A stretch of DNA of 64,000 bases, taken from assembly GCF_046292825.1 (NCBI RefSeq), contig NZ_JBKBQG010000024.1, forward strand, positions 1 to 64,000, read 5' to 3'. Positions within the stretch are counted from its first letter, which is position 1, and every line of letters begins with the position of its first letter. Made by a program: the position numbers and the translations under genes. Of this stretch, positions 52,551 to 61,571 are shown piece after piece. The notes under the pieces were generated by a model. That model worked only from the letters and a program-made list of their open reading frames with translations. It had not been told where the DNA came from and did no database searches. The DNA comes from Salinarimonas sp046292825. Lineage in GTDB: Bacteria > Pseudomonadota > Alphaproteobacteria > Rhizobiales > Beijerinckiaceae.

Positions 52551-54050
52551 TCACTCGCCCTGGCCGAGGGCGAAGCCGGGCTTGCCGTCGAACAGGTAGA
52601 GCTGCTCGGTCTTGACGAAGTCGATCCCGGCCTCGGCCATCCGCCCCAGCAGCCGCGCGATCATCGCCTTGTTGAGCGCAAGGCCCGGCTTGCTCTTGAA
52701 GCGGGCCCGCCAATGGTCGACGAGCGCCGTCTCCGGCAGGCCCTGCGGCCACACCTTGACGCCGCGCGAGGTGATCATGGTCAGGTCGAACAGACCCTCG
52801 GCGCAGGCGGCGAGCCGCTCGGCGAGCGCGTCCGGCGCGATGTCGGCGGCGTGGACGAAGACGTCGACGCCCACGAGCTCCTTGCGCGCCGGCACGCGCG
52901 GGGCGGCCTCCGGCACCGGAAGCGGGGCGGCGTCGGCATAGGCGACGGGCGCGAGCGTGCGCGGCATCTCGCCGAGCCGCGCGATCACCGCGTCGGCGAA
53001 GGCGCGGGTGCCGACCACCGCCGCGACGCCCTCGCGCGCGCTCGCGCCGCGGGCGAGATCGGCGGTGAGGATGCCGTCCTCGATCGTGCGCTTCCACGCG
53101 TTGTGGATGCGCGCGGCGACGGCGCCCTGGCCGATATGGACGAGCATCATCACGCCAGCCAGCAGGAGCCCCGAGGGGTTGGCGACGTCGCGCCCGGCGA
53201 TGTCGGGCGCCGAGCCGTGGATCGCCTCGAACATCGCCCCGTGCGGGCCGATATTGGCGGAGGGCGCGAGGCCGACCGAGCCCGCGATCTCGGCGGCGAT
53301 GTCCGAGACGATGTCGCCGTACAGATTGCCGGTGAGGATCACGTCGAAATGCTGCGGGCTCGCGGCGAGCCGGGCGGCGCCGATGTCGATGATCATGTGC
53401 TCGGTCGCGATCTCCGGATACTCGGCCGCGACCTCCTCGAAGACCCGCCGGAACAGGCCGTCGGTGAGCTTCATGATGTTGTCCTTGGTGAAGCAGGTCA
53501 CCTTCTTGCGGCCGTTGGCGCGGGCATATTCGAAGGCGTAGCGCGCGATGCGCTCGCAGCCGGGCCGGGTGATCAGCTTCAGGCACTGGACGACGTCGTC
53601 CGTCTGCCGGTGCTCGATGCCCGCATAGAGATCCTCCTCGTTCTCGCGCACGACGACGACGTCCATCGCCGGGTGGAGGGTGGGCACGAAGGGGGCGTAG
53701 GCGGTGCAGGGGCGCACGTTGGCGAACAGGCCGAGCGCCTTGCGCATGGTCACGTTCAGGCTCTTGTAGCCGCCGCCCTGGGGGGTCGTGATCGGCGCCT
53801 TGAACAGCACCTTGTTGCGCCGGATCGTCTCCCAGGCCTCCGGCGGGATGCCGGACGCGTGGCCCGCCTTGTAGACGGCCTCGCCGATCTCGATCGGCTC
53901 GATCGCGATCGCGGCGCCCGCCGCCTTCAGGATGCGCAGCGAGGCGCTCATGATCTCGGGGCCGATGCCGTCGCCATAGGCGACGGTGACGGGCGTGGCG
54001 TGCGTGGTGGCGGCGGGATCGAAGGTCTGGGGGGCGGCGCGGGTGTTCAT
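52551..54050 (-). CDS. icd: NADP-dependent isocitrate dehydrogenase, long form
   Basis: Oxidatively decarboxylates isocitrate to 2-oxoglutarate. The 499-aa product has the isopropylmalate/isocitrate dehydrogenase core (about 20–350: YGDGIGPEI, NVRPCTAYAPFVPTL, VVVVRENEEDLYAGIEH, LTGNLYGDIVSDIAAEIAGS) and a C-terminal extra domain of about 130 residues typical of the long Rickettsia/Thermus-type enzymes. Cofactor preference is inferred from the family. The ATG at 54050 has AAGGA upstream. It is divergent from a LysR regulator gene that may control it. Tartrate dehydrogenase is a less likely alternative because of the C-terminal domain. Confidence 0.9.
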   Translation of the reverse strand: MNTRAAPQTFDPAATTHATPVTVAYGDGIGPEIMSASLRILKAAGAAIAIEPIEIGEAVYKAGHASGIPPEAWETIRRNKVLFKAPITTPQGGGYKSLNVTMRKALGLFANVRPCTAYAPFVPTLHPAMDVVVVRENEEDLYAGIEHRQTDDVVQCLKLITRPGCERIARYAFEYARANGRKKVTCFTKDNIMKLTDGLFRRVFEEVAAEYPEIATEHMIIDIGAARLAASPQHFDVILTGNLYGDIVSDIAAEIAGSVGLAPSANIGPHGAMFEAIHGSAPDIAGRDVANPSGLLLAGVMMLVHIGQGAVAARIHNAWKRTIEDGILTADLARGASAREGVAAVVGTRAFADAVIARLGEMPRTLAPVAYADAAPLPVPEAAPRVPARKELVGVDVFVHAADIAPDALAERLAACAEGLFDLTMITSRGVKVWPQGLPETALVDHWRARFKSKPGLALNKAMIARLLGRMAEAGIDFVKTEQLYLFDGKPGFALGQGE

Positions 54051-54096
54051 GAGAGCGTTCCTTCCAACGGGACGACTGCGATGCGCTCCCATAACG

Positions 54097-54118
54097 TTTT
54101 TCGCTTGCATAGGAAAAA
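54097..54118. promoter_or_regulatory. AT-rich inverted repeat between icd and LysR gene
   Basis: TTTTTC–GCTTGCATAG–GAAAAA: 6-bp arms in an unusually AT-rich stretch (54090–54150) between the divergent genes. Size and place fit a LysR-type operator (T-N11-A is contained in it). Confidence 0.4.
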
Positions 54119-54170
54119 TCGATAGTTCAAAACCTGAGGATAATGAAATTCAATGATCGGGGGAACGACG

Positions 54171-55040
54171 ATGCCGCAACGTCCCAATCTCGACCTCGAC
54201 CTCGTGCGCGCCTTCGTGACGATCGCGGAGGTGGGCAGCTTCTCGCGGGCCGGGGAGCGGCTGTTGCGCAACCAGTCGACGATCTCGCTGCAGATCAAGC
54301 GGCTCGAGGAGACGCTCGGCCAGCGGCTGATGGAGCGCAACGCCAAGAGCGTGCGGCTCACCCCGCAGGGGGAGACCTTCCTCGCCGACGCCATCCGCCT
54401 GATCGCGCTCAACGACGAGGTGGTGGCGCGGGTGAATGCCGAGCACGTCGCGGGCCACGTGCGCCTCGGCACGCCGGAGGATTTCGCCTCGCAGCACCTG
54501 CCCCAGGTGCTCGCCCGTTTCGCCGATTCGCACCCGGACGTGACGCTCGAGGTGACCTGCGACCTCACGCTCAACCTGATCGATGCCTTCCGCGCCGGGC
54601 GCTTCGATCTCATCCTCGTCAAGCGCGAGCCCGGCGCGCCGACGCTCGGCACCGGCATGCGCGTGTGGCGCGAGCCGCTCGTCTGGGTCTGCGGGTCGCG
54701 CGACCTGCCGGGGGAGGGGGTGGCTCTGCCGCTCGTCGTCTCGCCCGACCCTTGCGTGTATCGCAAGCGCGCGGTCGAGGCGCTCGAGCGGGCGCGCCGG
54801 CCCTGGCGGATCGCCTATACCTGCGGCTCGCTCGCGGGCTCGCAGGCGGCGGTGCGGGCCGGGCTCGGCGTCACCGTGCTGCCGAAGGAGATGGCGCCTG
54901 CGGGCCTGCGCATCGTCGACGGCGACCCGCTGCCCTCCCTCTCCGACACCGAGATCGCCCTCGTCGGCGCCGACCCCCTCTCGGCCCCCGCCGCCCTCCT
55001 GCGCGACCACATCGCCCGCTCGTTGGAGAAGGATCATTGA
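54171..55040 (+). CDS. LysR family transcriptional regulator
   Basis: A 289-aa regulator with an N-terminal winged helix-turn-helix (about residues 6–65: LDLVRAFVTIAEVGSFSRAG, NQSTISLQIKRLEETLGQRLM) and a periplasmic-binding-protein-like effector domain (about 90–285). The ATG at 54171 has GGGGGAA upstream; another ATG six codons earlier does not. Genes of this family usually regulate the divergent neighbour, here isocitrate dehydrogenase. The effector is unknown. The stop is followed by a 412-bp gene-free gap that contains a family A relative. Confidence 0.9.
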   Translation: MPQRPNLDLDLVRAFVTIAEVGSFSRAGERLLRNQSTISLQIKRLEETLGQRLMERNAKSVRLTPQGETFLADAIRLIALNDEVVARVNAEHVAGHVRLGTPEDFASQHLPQVLARFADSHPDVTLEVTCDLTLNLIDAFRAGRFDLILVKREPGAPTLGTGMRVWREPLVWVCGSRDLPGEGVALPLVVSPDPCVYRKRAVEALERARRPWRIAYTCGSLAGSQAAVRAGLGVTVLPKEMAPAGLRIVDGDPLPSLSDTEIALVGADPLSAPAALLRDHIARSLEKDH

Positions 55041-55166
55041 GGGGGCGAAAGGGGGGGGACGGGGAGGGGGCGCCGCTCTTGAGCGGAGCGCTAGGGGGGA
55101 GGATACGACACCACGGCGCGCCGCTCTCCTGCCCCTGCGCGTGAGCTCGAGACTCTGTCCCCTGCC

Positions 55167-55341
55167 GTCATTCCGGGGCGCGAAGCGAGCCCGGAACCCA
55201 GACTCCCGACGCTGGTTCGAGCGCGCATGCGCGCTCGTTGCACGATCCAGAACAATGGATGCGCCGAGGGACGCAGCCTATAGGCTGCTCATCCGACGTC
55301 GCGGTTCTGGTTTCCGGGCTCGCTTCGCGCCCCGGAATGAC
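55167..55341. repeat. Family A relative with two like arms (A')
   Basis: Starts GTCATTCCGGGGCGCGAAGC and ends with the reverse complement of the same arm (CGCTTCGCGCCCCGGAATGA). Unlike the other copies, both arms are of one type. It keeps the inner CGCAGCCTATAGGCTGC palindrome and a perfect GAGCGCGCATGCGCGCTC. It lies in the 412-bp gap between the convergent LysR and cardiolipin synthase genes (55041–55452), which holds nothing else recognisable. Confidence 0.8.
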
Positions 55342-55452
55342 GGTGGGGTTTTTGGCGAACGGTTTCGAAGCTCTGAGGGGAGGGAGAGAGGGCCGCTTCC
55401 GCCGTCCGCGCGAGAACCGCGACGTTCGCGACGACCCTCGGCGCCGACCCCC

Positions 55453-56730
55453 TCAAAAATGCGGCCGGCCCAGGCTCCAGAGGAAATCGCCCGCCTTGCG
55501 CCACGGCGGTCGCGCCTCCCATTCGGCGAGGGTGATCTCGCGCGAGAGGGCGATGTCGCGCTCGAACAGGGCCGTCTGCTCGGCGGCGAAGGCGGGGTCG
55601 AAGACGAGGAGGTTCGCTTCGTGGTCGTGGCGGAAGGCGCGCGAATTGATGTTCGCCGAGCCGATGTTCACCAACAGGTCGTCCACGAGGATCATCTTCT
55701 TGTGGTAGAGCGTCGGCTCGTATTCGTGGATGCGCACCCCCGCCCGCAGCAGCGGCCCCCAGAAGTGGCGGGAGGCGCGGCGGACGAAATCCATGCCGAT
55801 CTCGTCGCCCGGCAGCACGATGTCGACCGCGACCCCGCGCCGGGCTGCCTCCGCCAGCTGCGCGATCACGACGTCGTCGGGCACGAAATAGGGCATCGCG
55901 ATGCGGATGTTGCGCTCGGCCGCCGCGATCGAGAAGACGAGCGCCACGTGCAGGCTCATATTGGTGCCGCCGAAAGATTGCGCGACGAATTGCGCGACGC
56001 TCTCGCCCGCGGGCGCGATCGGCGGGTAGAAGCGCTCGCCGACCAGGAGCTCGCCCGTCGCCTCGAGCCAGTGCTCGGCGAAGGCGCCCTGCATGTCGGC
56101 CACCGCCGGGCCCTCGATCCGCCAATGGCTCTCGCGCCAATGCGCGTCGCCGCCGGGCGCCCATTCGTCGGCGATGCCGACGCCGCCGGTGAAGCCGATC
56201 CGCCCGTCGACGACGAGGATCTTGCGGTGCGTGCGGTTGTTGAGCCGTGCGACGTTGCCGATGCTCGGGGTGCGGAAGAGCTCGACGCGCACGCCCTCGC
56301 GGCGCATCACGTCGATCGGCGCGCGCTCGACGAGGAAGCTGCCGACCCAGTCGATGATCACCCGCACCTCGACGCCGCGCCGCGCGGCGTCGATCAGCGC
56401 GTCCTCGAAGGCGTCGGCGACCGCGCCGGGCCAATAGACGTAGCTCTCGAGGTTGACGCTCGTCGTCGCGCCGCGGATCGCCTCGAGCATCGCGGGGAAG
56501 ATCTCGTCGCCGTTGACGAGGGTCTCGATCCTGTGGCCGGGCAGAAGCGTCCCCGGCAGCGTGCCCGACAAGGTGCGCTGGAACGCCTCCGACGAGACGG
56601 GCGGTGCCGGCGGCAGGGGCTGGCGCACGTCGAGCCGGTCCGGCATCAGCGCGACCGCGAGATAGGTGACGATCACGCTCGCGAGGATCGCGGCGAGCAT
56701 TCTCCAAGGTCCGCGCGGTCTCCCCTTCAC
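55453..56730 (-). CDS. cls: Phospholipase D-type cardiolipin synthase
   Basis: A 425-aa inner-membrane enzyme that joins phosphatidyl groups to form cardiolipin. One N-terminal membrane helix (about residues 11–30) is followed by two PLD domains with HKD motifs: THRKILVVDGRIGFTGG near residue 167 and YHKKMILVDDLLVNIGSAN near 347. The start is GTG at 56730; an ATG ten codons later is possible but its spacing to GGAG is too short. Convergent with the LysR gene and divergent from adenine deaminase. Other PLD-superfamily roles cannot be ruled out. Confidence 0.9.
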   Translation of the reverse strand: MKGRPRGPWRMLAAILASVIVTYLAVALMPDRLDVRQPLPPAPPVSSEAFQRTLSGTLPGTLLPGHRIETLVNGDEIFPAMLEAIRGATTSVNLESYVYWPGAVADAFEDALIDAARRGVEVRVIIDWVGSFLVERAPIDVMRREGVRVELFRTPSIGNVARLNNRTHRKILVVDGRIGFTGGVGIADEWAPGGDAHWRESHWRIEGPAVADMQGAFAEHWLEATGELLVGERFYPPIAPAGESVAQFVAQSFGGTNMSLHVALVFSIAAAERNIRIAMPYFVPDDVVIAQLAEAARRGVAVDIVLPGDEIGMDFVRRASRHFWGPLLRAGVRIHEYEPTLYHKKMILVDDLLVNIGSANINSRAFRHDHEANLLVFDPAFAAEQTALFERDIALSREITLAEWEARPPWRKAGDFLWSLGRPHF

Positions 56731-56876
56731 GATCCCGACCCCTGGTCAGACGCCCGAAGCGTACAACGCGCGAGGCGCTGCTTCGGTCGAGCCTCCGGCT
56801 CTCGCGCCGGCGCGGGGCTCTTGCGCTCCAGCTGGCGCGGGTTAGGCTTTCGCATCCGCAACACGGGAGCCCTCCG

Positions 56877-58715
56877 ATGCCGCAGCCAAAGCTCACCCGC
56901 TTCTCCGTGGCCCCGCTCGCGAGCCTCACGCGCCGCCTCGCCGACGTCGCGTCCGGCCGCACGGCGCCCGATCTCGTGATCACCGGCGCGCGGGTGCTCT
57001 CGACCTATACGGACCGCATCCTACCCGAGCGCGAGTTGTGGATCGCCGGCGGGCGCATCGCCGCGACGAAGCCGGCCGGCGCGCACAGGGCGCTCGCCCA
57101 CGCGCCCGGCGCCGTCTACGACGCGCGCGGCGGCATCCTCGCGCCGGGCCTCGTCGATCCGCACATCCACATCGAATCCTCGATGGTGACGGCCTGCGCC
57201 TATGCGGAGGCGGCGCTCCTCAACGGCACGACGACGATCTTCTGCGACAGCCATGAGATCGGCAACGTGATGGACGTCGCCGGCGTCGAGGCCATGCTCG
57301 AGGACGCGCGCGCCGCTCCGCTCTCGATCTTCCTCACGGTTCCGAGCACCGTCCCGGCCACCTCGCCCGAGCTCGAGACGGCGGGCGGGGATCTCACGGC
57401 GGAGAAGATCGGCGCGCTGTTCGATCGCTGGCCCGAGGCGGTGGCGCTCGGGGAGAAGATGGACTTCGTCCAGGTGACCATGGGCGACGAGCGCTCGCAC
57501 GCGATCCTCGCCGCGGCGCTCTCGCGCGGCAAGCCGGTCTGCGGGCACATCTACGGGCGGGAATTCGTGGCGGCCTACGCGGCCTCCGGCGTCACCGACA
57601 CGCACGAGGCGATCGATCGCGACATCGCCGACGACCTCCTCGACGCGGGTGTGTGGATCTTCTTGCGCGGCGGCCCGCCCACCACGCCGTGGCACTCGCT
57701 GCCGGAGGCGATCAAGACGATCACCGAGCTCGGCGCGTCCAACAAGCGCGTGTGCGTGTGCACCGACGACCGCGACGCCGACGACCTGATGGCCTTCGGC
57801 ATGGACTGGGTGGTGCGCGAGGCGATCGCGGCGGGCCTGTCGCGCGAAGCGGCCTGGGCGATGGGCTCGCTGCATCCCGCGACGCGCTATGCCCGCGACG
57901 GCGAGATCGGAGCGCTCGGCGGCGGGCGCCGGGCGGACGTGATCCTGCTCAACGACGCGATGGAGGTCGACAACACCTGGTATGGCGGCGAGCTCGTCGT
58001 CGAGGGCCGCAAGATCACGCCCCTCCTCGATGCGGCGCTCTCCGAGCGCTACGTCTATCCGAAGGCCGCCTATGCCACCGTCAAGGTCTCCGGTCGGCCC
58101 GCTCTGACGCCGCCGCCGCCGAAGGTGCCGGTGGTCGCGAACGCGTTGCGCACGGCGCTGCCGGGCATCCTCGTCCATCACGAACGGGTGTCGCTGCCCG
58201 CGTTCGAGAGCTGGGACGGGGTGCTCGCCGAGCACGGGCTGTGCTTCGTCGCGGTGATCGAGCGCCACGGCCTCTCGGGCGGTGAGAGCCGGGTGGCGCA
58301 CGGGCTCCTCAAGGATTTCGGCCTCGCCTCGGGCGCGGTCGCCTCCTCCGTCGGCCACGATTCGCACAACGTCATCGTCGCCGGCACCAACGAGGCGGAC
58401 ATGCAGCTCGCGCTCGCGACGCTCGTCGAGGCCCAGGGCGGGGTGTGCGTCGTCGACCAGGGGATCGTGAAGGCCTTCGTCGCCCTGCCGATCGCGGGCC
58501 TCCTCTCCGACAAGCGCGTCACGGAGGTTGCGGAGGAGACGCGCGTGCTGAAGCGCGTCTGGGAGGAGGCGGGCTGCACGATCCCCTATATGGGCTTCAA
58601 CCTCATCCCGCTCTCGGTGATCCCCGAGATCCGCATCACCGACAAGGGCCTCGTCCTCGTGCCGGGCATGGAGATCGTCCCCCCCTTCGAGCCGCAGGCG
58701 CAGGCCGCGGAGTGA
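56877..58715 (+). CDS. ade: Adenine deaminase
   Basis: Deaminates adenine to hypoxanthine, feeding purine salvage or breakdown. The 612-aa amidohydrolase-fold protein has the metal-binding LVDPHIHIESSMVT near residue 96, FCDSHEIGNVMDV near 122, GHIYGREFVAAYA and CTDDRDADDL, and the C-terminal DUF-type half VASSVGHDSHNVIVAGTNEADM. Length and motifs match the ade (YicP) family rather than the eukaryote-like Add enzyme. With uraH/puuE–uraD at 31–33 kb it points to purine use as nitrogen source. Confidence 0.95.
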   Translation: MPQPKLTRFSVAPLASLTRRLADVASGRTAPDLVITGARVLSTYTDRILPERELWIAGGRIAATKPAGAHRALAHAPGAVYDARGGILAPGLVDPHIHIESSMVTACAYAEAALLNGTTTIFCDSHEIGNVMDVAGVEAMLEDARAAPLSIFLTVPSTVPATSPELETAGGDLTAEKIGALFDRWPEAVALGEKMDFVQVTMGDERSHAILAAALSRGKPVCGHIYGREFVAAYAASGVTDTHEAIDRDIADDLLDAGVWIFLRGGPPTTPWHSLPEAIKTITELGASNKRVCVCTDDRDADDLMAFGMDWVVREAIAAGLSREAAWAMGSLHPATRYARDGEIGALGGGRRADVILLNDAMEVDNTWYGGELVVEGRKITPLLDAALSERYVYPKAAYATVKVSGRPALTPPPPKVPVVANALRTALPGILVHHERVSLPAFESWDGVLAEHGLCFVAVIERHGLSGGESRVAHGLLKDFGLASGAVASSVGHDSHNVIVAGTNEADMQLALATLVEAQGGVCVVDQGIVKAFVALPIAGLLSDKRVTEVAEETRVLKRVWEEAGCTIPYMGFNLIPLSVIPEIRITDKGLVLVPGMEIVPPFEPQAQAAE

Positions 58716-58737
58716 GGGGCAACTCTGTCGTTACGCT

Positions 58738-58914
58738 GTCATCCCGGACGCCGAAGGCGATCCGGGACCCATAATCGCCACGTCTGAGTCGCAGCCTGTA
58801 GGCTGCGTTTCTCCGACGAAAGCTGTCCAAAGGTAGCGGAACGAGCGCGGCATGCGCGCTCGGACTTGTCGTCGAGTGTATGGGTCCCGGGTCCGCTTCG
58901 CGGCCCGGGATGAC
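58738..58914 (-). repeat. Family A mosaic palindromic repeat, copy A5 (beta–alpha)
   Basis: Begins GTCATCCCGGACGCCGAAGG (beta arm), contains CGCAGCCTGTAGGCTGCG and a GCGCGGCATGCGCGC palindrome, and ends with the alpha arm GGTCCGCTTCGCGGCC and GATGAC. It lies between the convergent stop codons of ade and the flippase-like gene, and is the only feature in that 223-bp gap. Confidence 0.85.
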
Positions 58915-58938
58915 AACCTGCGAAAGATTGACGAGCGC

Positions 58939-59925
58939 TCACCCCTCGCGGCGGCGGCCGCGCAGGATTTCCGCGAGCCGCGCCCGCTCGAAGACGGCCA
59001 CCACGACGAGGCCGATCGCGAGCGGGCCGAGGAGGTAGAACAGACGGAAGAGGACGAGCGCCGCGACGAGCTTCGCGTCGGGAATCTCGGGAAGCGCCGC
59101 GACGAAGACGAGCTCGAACACGCCGAGCCCGCCCGGCGCGTGCGAGACGAGCGCGGCCGAGAACGAGGCGAGGAAGACCGCGAGCACGATCAGATAGCCC
59201 GGATTGGTCTCCGGCGGCAGCAGCACGAAGACGATCGCGGCGGTCGCGAGATTGTCGAGGCAGGAGGCCGCGATCTGGCGCGCGGTGATGCCCGGCCGCG
59301 GATAATCGAGCCGGAAGCCGCCGAGCTGCAGGGGCCGCAGCCGCATCAGCGAGCCCGCGACGTAGAGCCCGACGAAGCCGAGCATGAGGATTCCGATCGC
59401 CTGGCCCGACAGCGTGATCGCCTCGGGCAGGCCCCCGCCGACGCGCGCGAGCATGTCGGGGAAGAAGACCAGGAGGAGCCCGCCGAGCGTCACGGCGCCG
59501 AGCGTGAAGGTGAAGGAGCAGAACGCCACGAGCACCGCGATCTGCCGCGCGCCGAGGCCCACCGACGAATAGGCCCGGTAGCGCACCACCGCGCCCGAGA
59601 GCACCGAGGCGCCGATATTGTGCGAGAGCGCGTAGGTCGTGAACGAGGTCAGCGCCACGAAGGGCCAGGAGACGTGGTGCACGCGCAGATGCAGGAGCGC
59701 GATGCGGTCGTACCAGGCGAGCATCGCATAGGCGCCGAGCGTCGCGAGAAGCGCCAGCGCGTATTGCGAGGGCGCGATCGCGGCCATCTCGGCGAGCACG
59801 TCCGCCGCCGAGAGCGCGCCGAGCTCCCGCGACAGGATCCACAGCGAGAAGGCCACCGCGAGGAGGCCGATCACCGGCCACGCGTAATCGAGAGCGCGTC
59901 GCACCGCCGCCGCGCGTCCGCTCAC
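58939..59925 (-). CDS. UPF0104/MprF flippase-like membrane protein
   Basis: A 328-aa integral membrane protein with about eight helices, matching the lysylphosphatidylglycerol synthase transmembrane (UPF0104) domain: TYALSHNIGASVLSGAVVRYR near residue 96 and SHAPGGLGVFELVF near 263 are hallmark blocks. It lacks the cytosolic synthase domain of full MprF, so it may flip a lipid rather than make one. The GTG start overlaps the stop of the upstream hydrolase as GTGA, which implies coupled synthesis and a shared pathway. Confidence 0.86.
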   Translation of the reverse strand: MSGRAAAVRRALDYAWPVIGLLAVAFSLWILSRELGALSAADVLAEMAAIAPSQYALALLATLGAYAMLAWYDRIALLHLRVHHVSWPFVALTSFTTYALSHNIGASVLSGAVVRYRAYSSVGLGARQIAVLVAFCSFTFTLGAVTLGGLLLVFFPDMLARVGGGLPEAITLSGQAIGILMLGFVGLYVAGSLMRLRPLQLGGFRLDYPRPGITARQIAASCLDNLATAAIVFVLLPPETNPGYLIVLAVFLASFSAALVSHAPGGLGVFELVFVAALPEIPDAKLVAALVLFRLFYLLGPLAIGLVVVAVFERARLAEILRGRRREG

Positions 59926-60839
59926 AGGCCGTGCCGATCGAGCCAATCGACGAGACGGCGCGCTCCCTCGTCGGCGGCGACGTCGAGCATGGGGAAGTGG
60001 CCGCAGGCTTCGAGCGTCTCGTGGCGCGCGGCGTGATAGAAGGCGGTGCGCAGCGTGCAGGCGCGCCAGACGAGCGGGTCCTCCGCCCCGCCGATCACGA
60101 GGGTCGGCAGGCGGGTGAGGAAGGCGGAGAGCACCGGGCCCGGCATGTGCGCGTCGGCGAGCGCGCGCGGGCTCTCGGGCGCCATCATCGACGCGTAGCG
60201 CCGCACGCGGGCGAGCGGCAGGCGCTCGGAGAACAGGAGACGCTCGGACGAGGCCATCCCGCGCGAGAGCGTCGCGGCGCCGATCGGCCCGATGCCGCGT
60301 CCGCCGGGCGCGTTCGAGAGGCTGCCGAGGACGGCGTCGAGCCACACGAGCGGCTCGGTCATCGCCGTGCGGGCATTGACGAGGGCGAGCCCGTCGGGCG
60401 GGAGCGAGGCCATCAGCACGAGCCCCGCCATGCGCTCGCGCCCGATGAGCCGTTGCGCGATCAGCCCGCCGAGCGAATGGCCGACGACGACAGGCGTCTG
60501 CGGCAGGGTCGCGAGCACGCGGCGGACGTCGGCGAGGTAATCCGACAGGCGCGTTTCGCGCAGCCGCTCGCCGCCCTCCGAGCGGCCGTGGCCGCGCAGC
60601 GAGAGCGCGACGACGCTGCGTCCGCGCCGTGCGAGATACGGCGCGAGATGCTCGCTCCACATCCACGCCCCGCCGAAGGCGCCGTGGACGAGGAGGAGCG
60701 GCGCCCCGACGCGCGGGCCGTCGGGCAGCGTCTCGACCACTTCCAGCGCCGGCGAACCCTCGCCGCGCACGAGCCGCGTGGTCACGCGATAGCCGCCGGC
60801 CGGCGGGCTGGTGTCGTTCTGCGACGGGGTCGTCGACAT
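59922..60839 (-). CDS. Alpha/beta hydrolase
   Basis: A 305-aa alpha/beta-hydrolase fold enzyme. The nucleophile elbow is VVGHSLGGL with Ser near residue 120, the oxyanion region LLVHGAFGGAWMW near 50, the acid lies in GGAEDPLVW and the His in ACGHFPMLD near 280, so the triad is complete. The substrate is unknown. It is translationally coupled to the flippase-like gene downstream, suggesting that it acts on a lipid or acyl ester. The ATG at 60839 was preferred to one 18 codons upstream because the extra residues are not conserved in type. Confidence 0.88.
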   Translation of the reverse strand: MSTTPSQNDTSPPAGGYRVTTRLVRGEGSPALEVVETLPDGPRVGAPLLLVHGAFGGAWMWSEHLAPYLARRGRSVVALSLRGHGRSEGGERLRETRLSDYLADVRRVLATLPQTPVVVGHSLGGLIAQRLIGRERMAGLVLMASLPPDGLALVNARTAMTEPLVWLDAVLGSLSNAPGGRGIGPIGAATLSRGMASSERLLFSERLPLARVRRYASMMAPESPRALADAHMPGPVLSAFLTRLPTLVIGGAEDPLVWRACTLRTAFYHAARHETLEACGHFPMLDVAADEGARRLVDWLDRHGL

Positions 60840-60926
60840 GGGCGGGCTCGCTCGCTCGATCGATCTCGGCTCGGGCGAGAGACATAAGCGCATGCGGGCG
60901 CCGTGTCACGGCGCGGAAATCCCCGA

Positions 60927-61571
60927 TCAGGGGGCGGGCAGGGGATCGAGGGTCGTGAACGCGCCCCAGCCCGCGGCCTTCGGGTTCGCGTCGTTCCCGT
61001 CGACCCCGATCGAGCACAAGGTGCGCGCGGGCCCCTGCCGCAAGACCCACGCGCCGCTGTCGAGGAAGCTCTGGTACTCTCGAAATCCGGTCGATTGCGA
61101 CAGCCAGGCATAGGCGACGAGCTTCTCCGCGAGGAGCCGCCGCAGGACGAGGCCGTTGCCGTAGGCGCCGATCGCGTAGCGCGGCGTCGCGCCGCTCGCC
61201 GCGACGGCGGCGATCGCGCGGAAATGCGGGATGATGGCGTTCGTCACGTCGTCGTCCGAGCAATCGTAGTCGACGGCGAAATAGATCGCCGACCCCGCCG
61301 GCTGGCCGATCGTGCGTGCCGCGTAGGCGAACGCATAGGTGGCGTCCGCCTCGCCGATGGTGCTCGAGAAGGCGGAGGGCGCGTTGCCGGCGGCCTCGTG
61401 GACGACGCCGACGCTCATCCCCGCCGCGAGGATCGCCTGCGCCTCCTCGCGGACGAGCCGCTTCTCCGGCTGGCTCGTGGCGCGCGCGTAATAGCGGATC
61501 ACCCCCGTCGTCCCGGCCTCGCGCAGGCAGGCGAGTTGCGGCGTCGTGCGCCGATTCGTGTCGATGATCAT
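60927..61571 (-). CDS. DUF1906 glycoside hydrolase-like protein
   Basis: A 214-aa protein with a TIM-barrel fold of the Rv2525c/DUF1906 type, which is related to GH25 lysozymes: MIIDTNRRTT at the start, GVIRYYAR near residue 23, AIYFAVDYDCSDDDV near 95 and GAYGNGLVLRRLL near 134, with acidic residues at strand ends. No signal peptide is present, although some relatives are exported. Enzymatic activity is unproven. It lies 87 bp upstream of the hydrolase gene and may be part of the same transcript. Confidence 0.85.
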   Translation of the reverse strand: MIIDTNRRTTPQLACLREAGTTGVIRYYARATSQPEKRLVREEAQAILAAGMSVGVVHEAAGNAPSAFSSTIGEADATYAFAYAARTIGQPAGSAIYFAVDYDCSDDDVTNAIIPHFRAIAAVAASGATPRYAIGAYGNGLVLRRLLAEKLVAYAWLSQSTGFREYQSFLDSGAWVLRQGPARTLCSIGVDGNDANPKAAGWGAFTTLDPLPAP

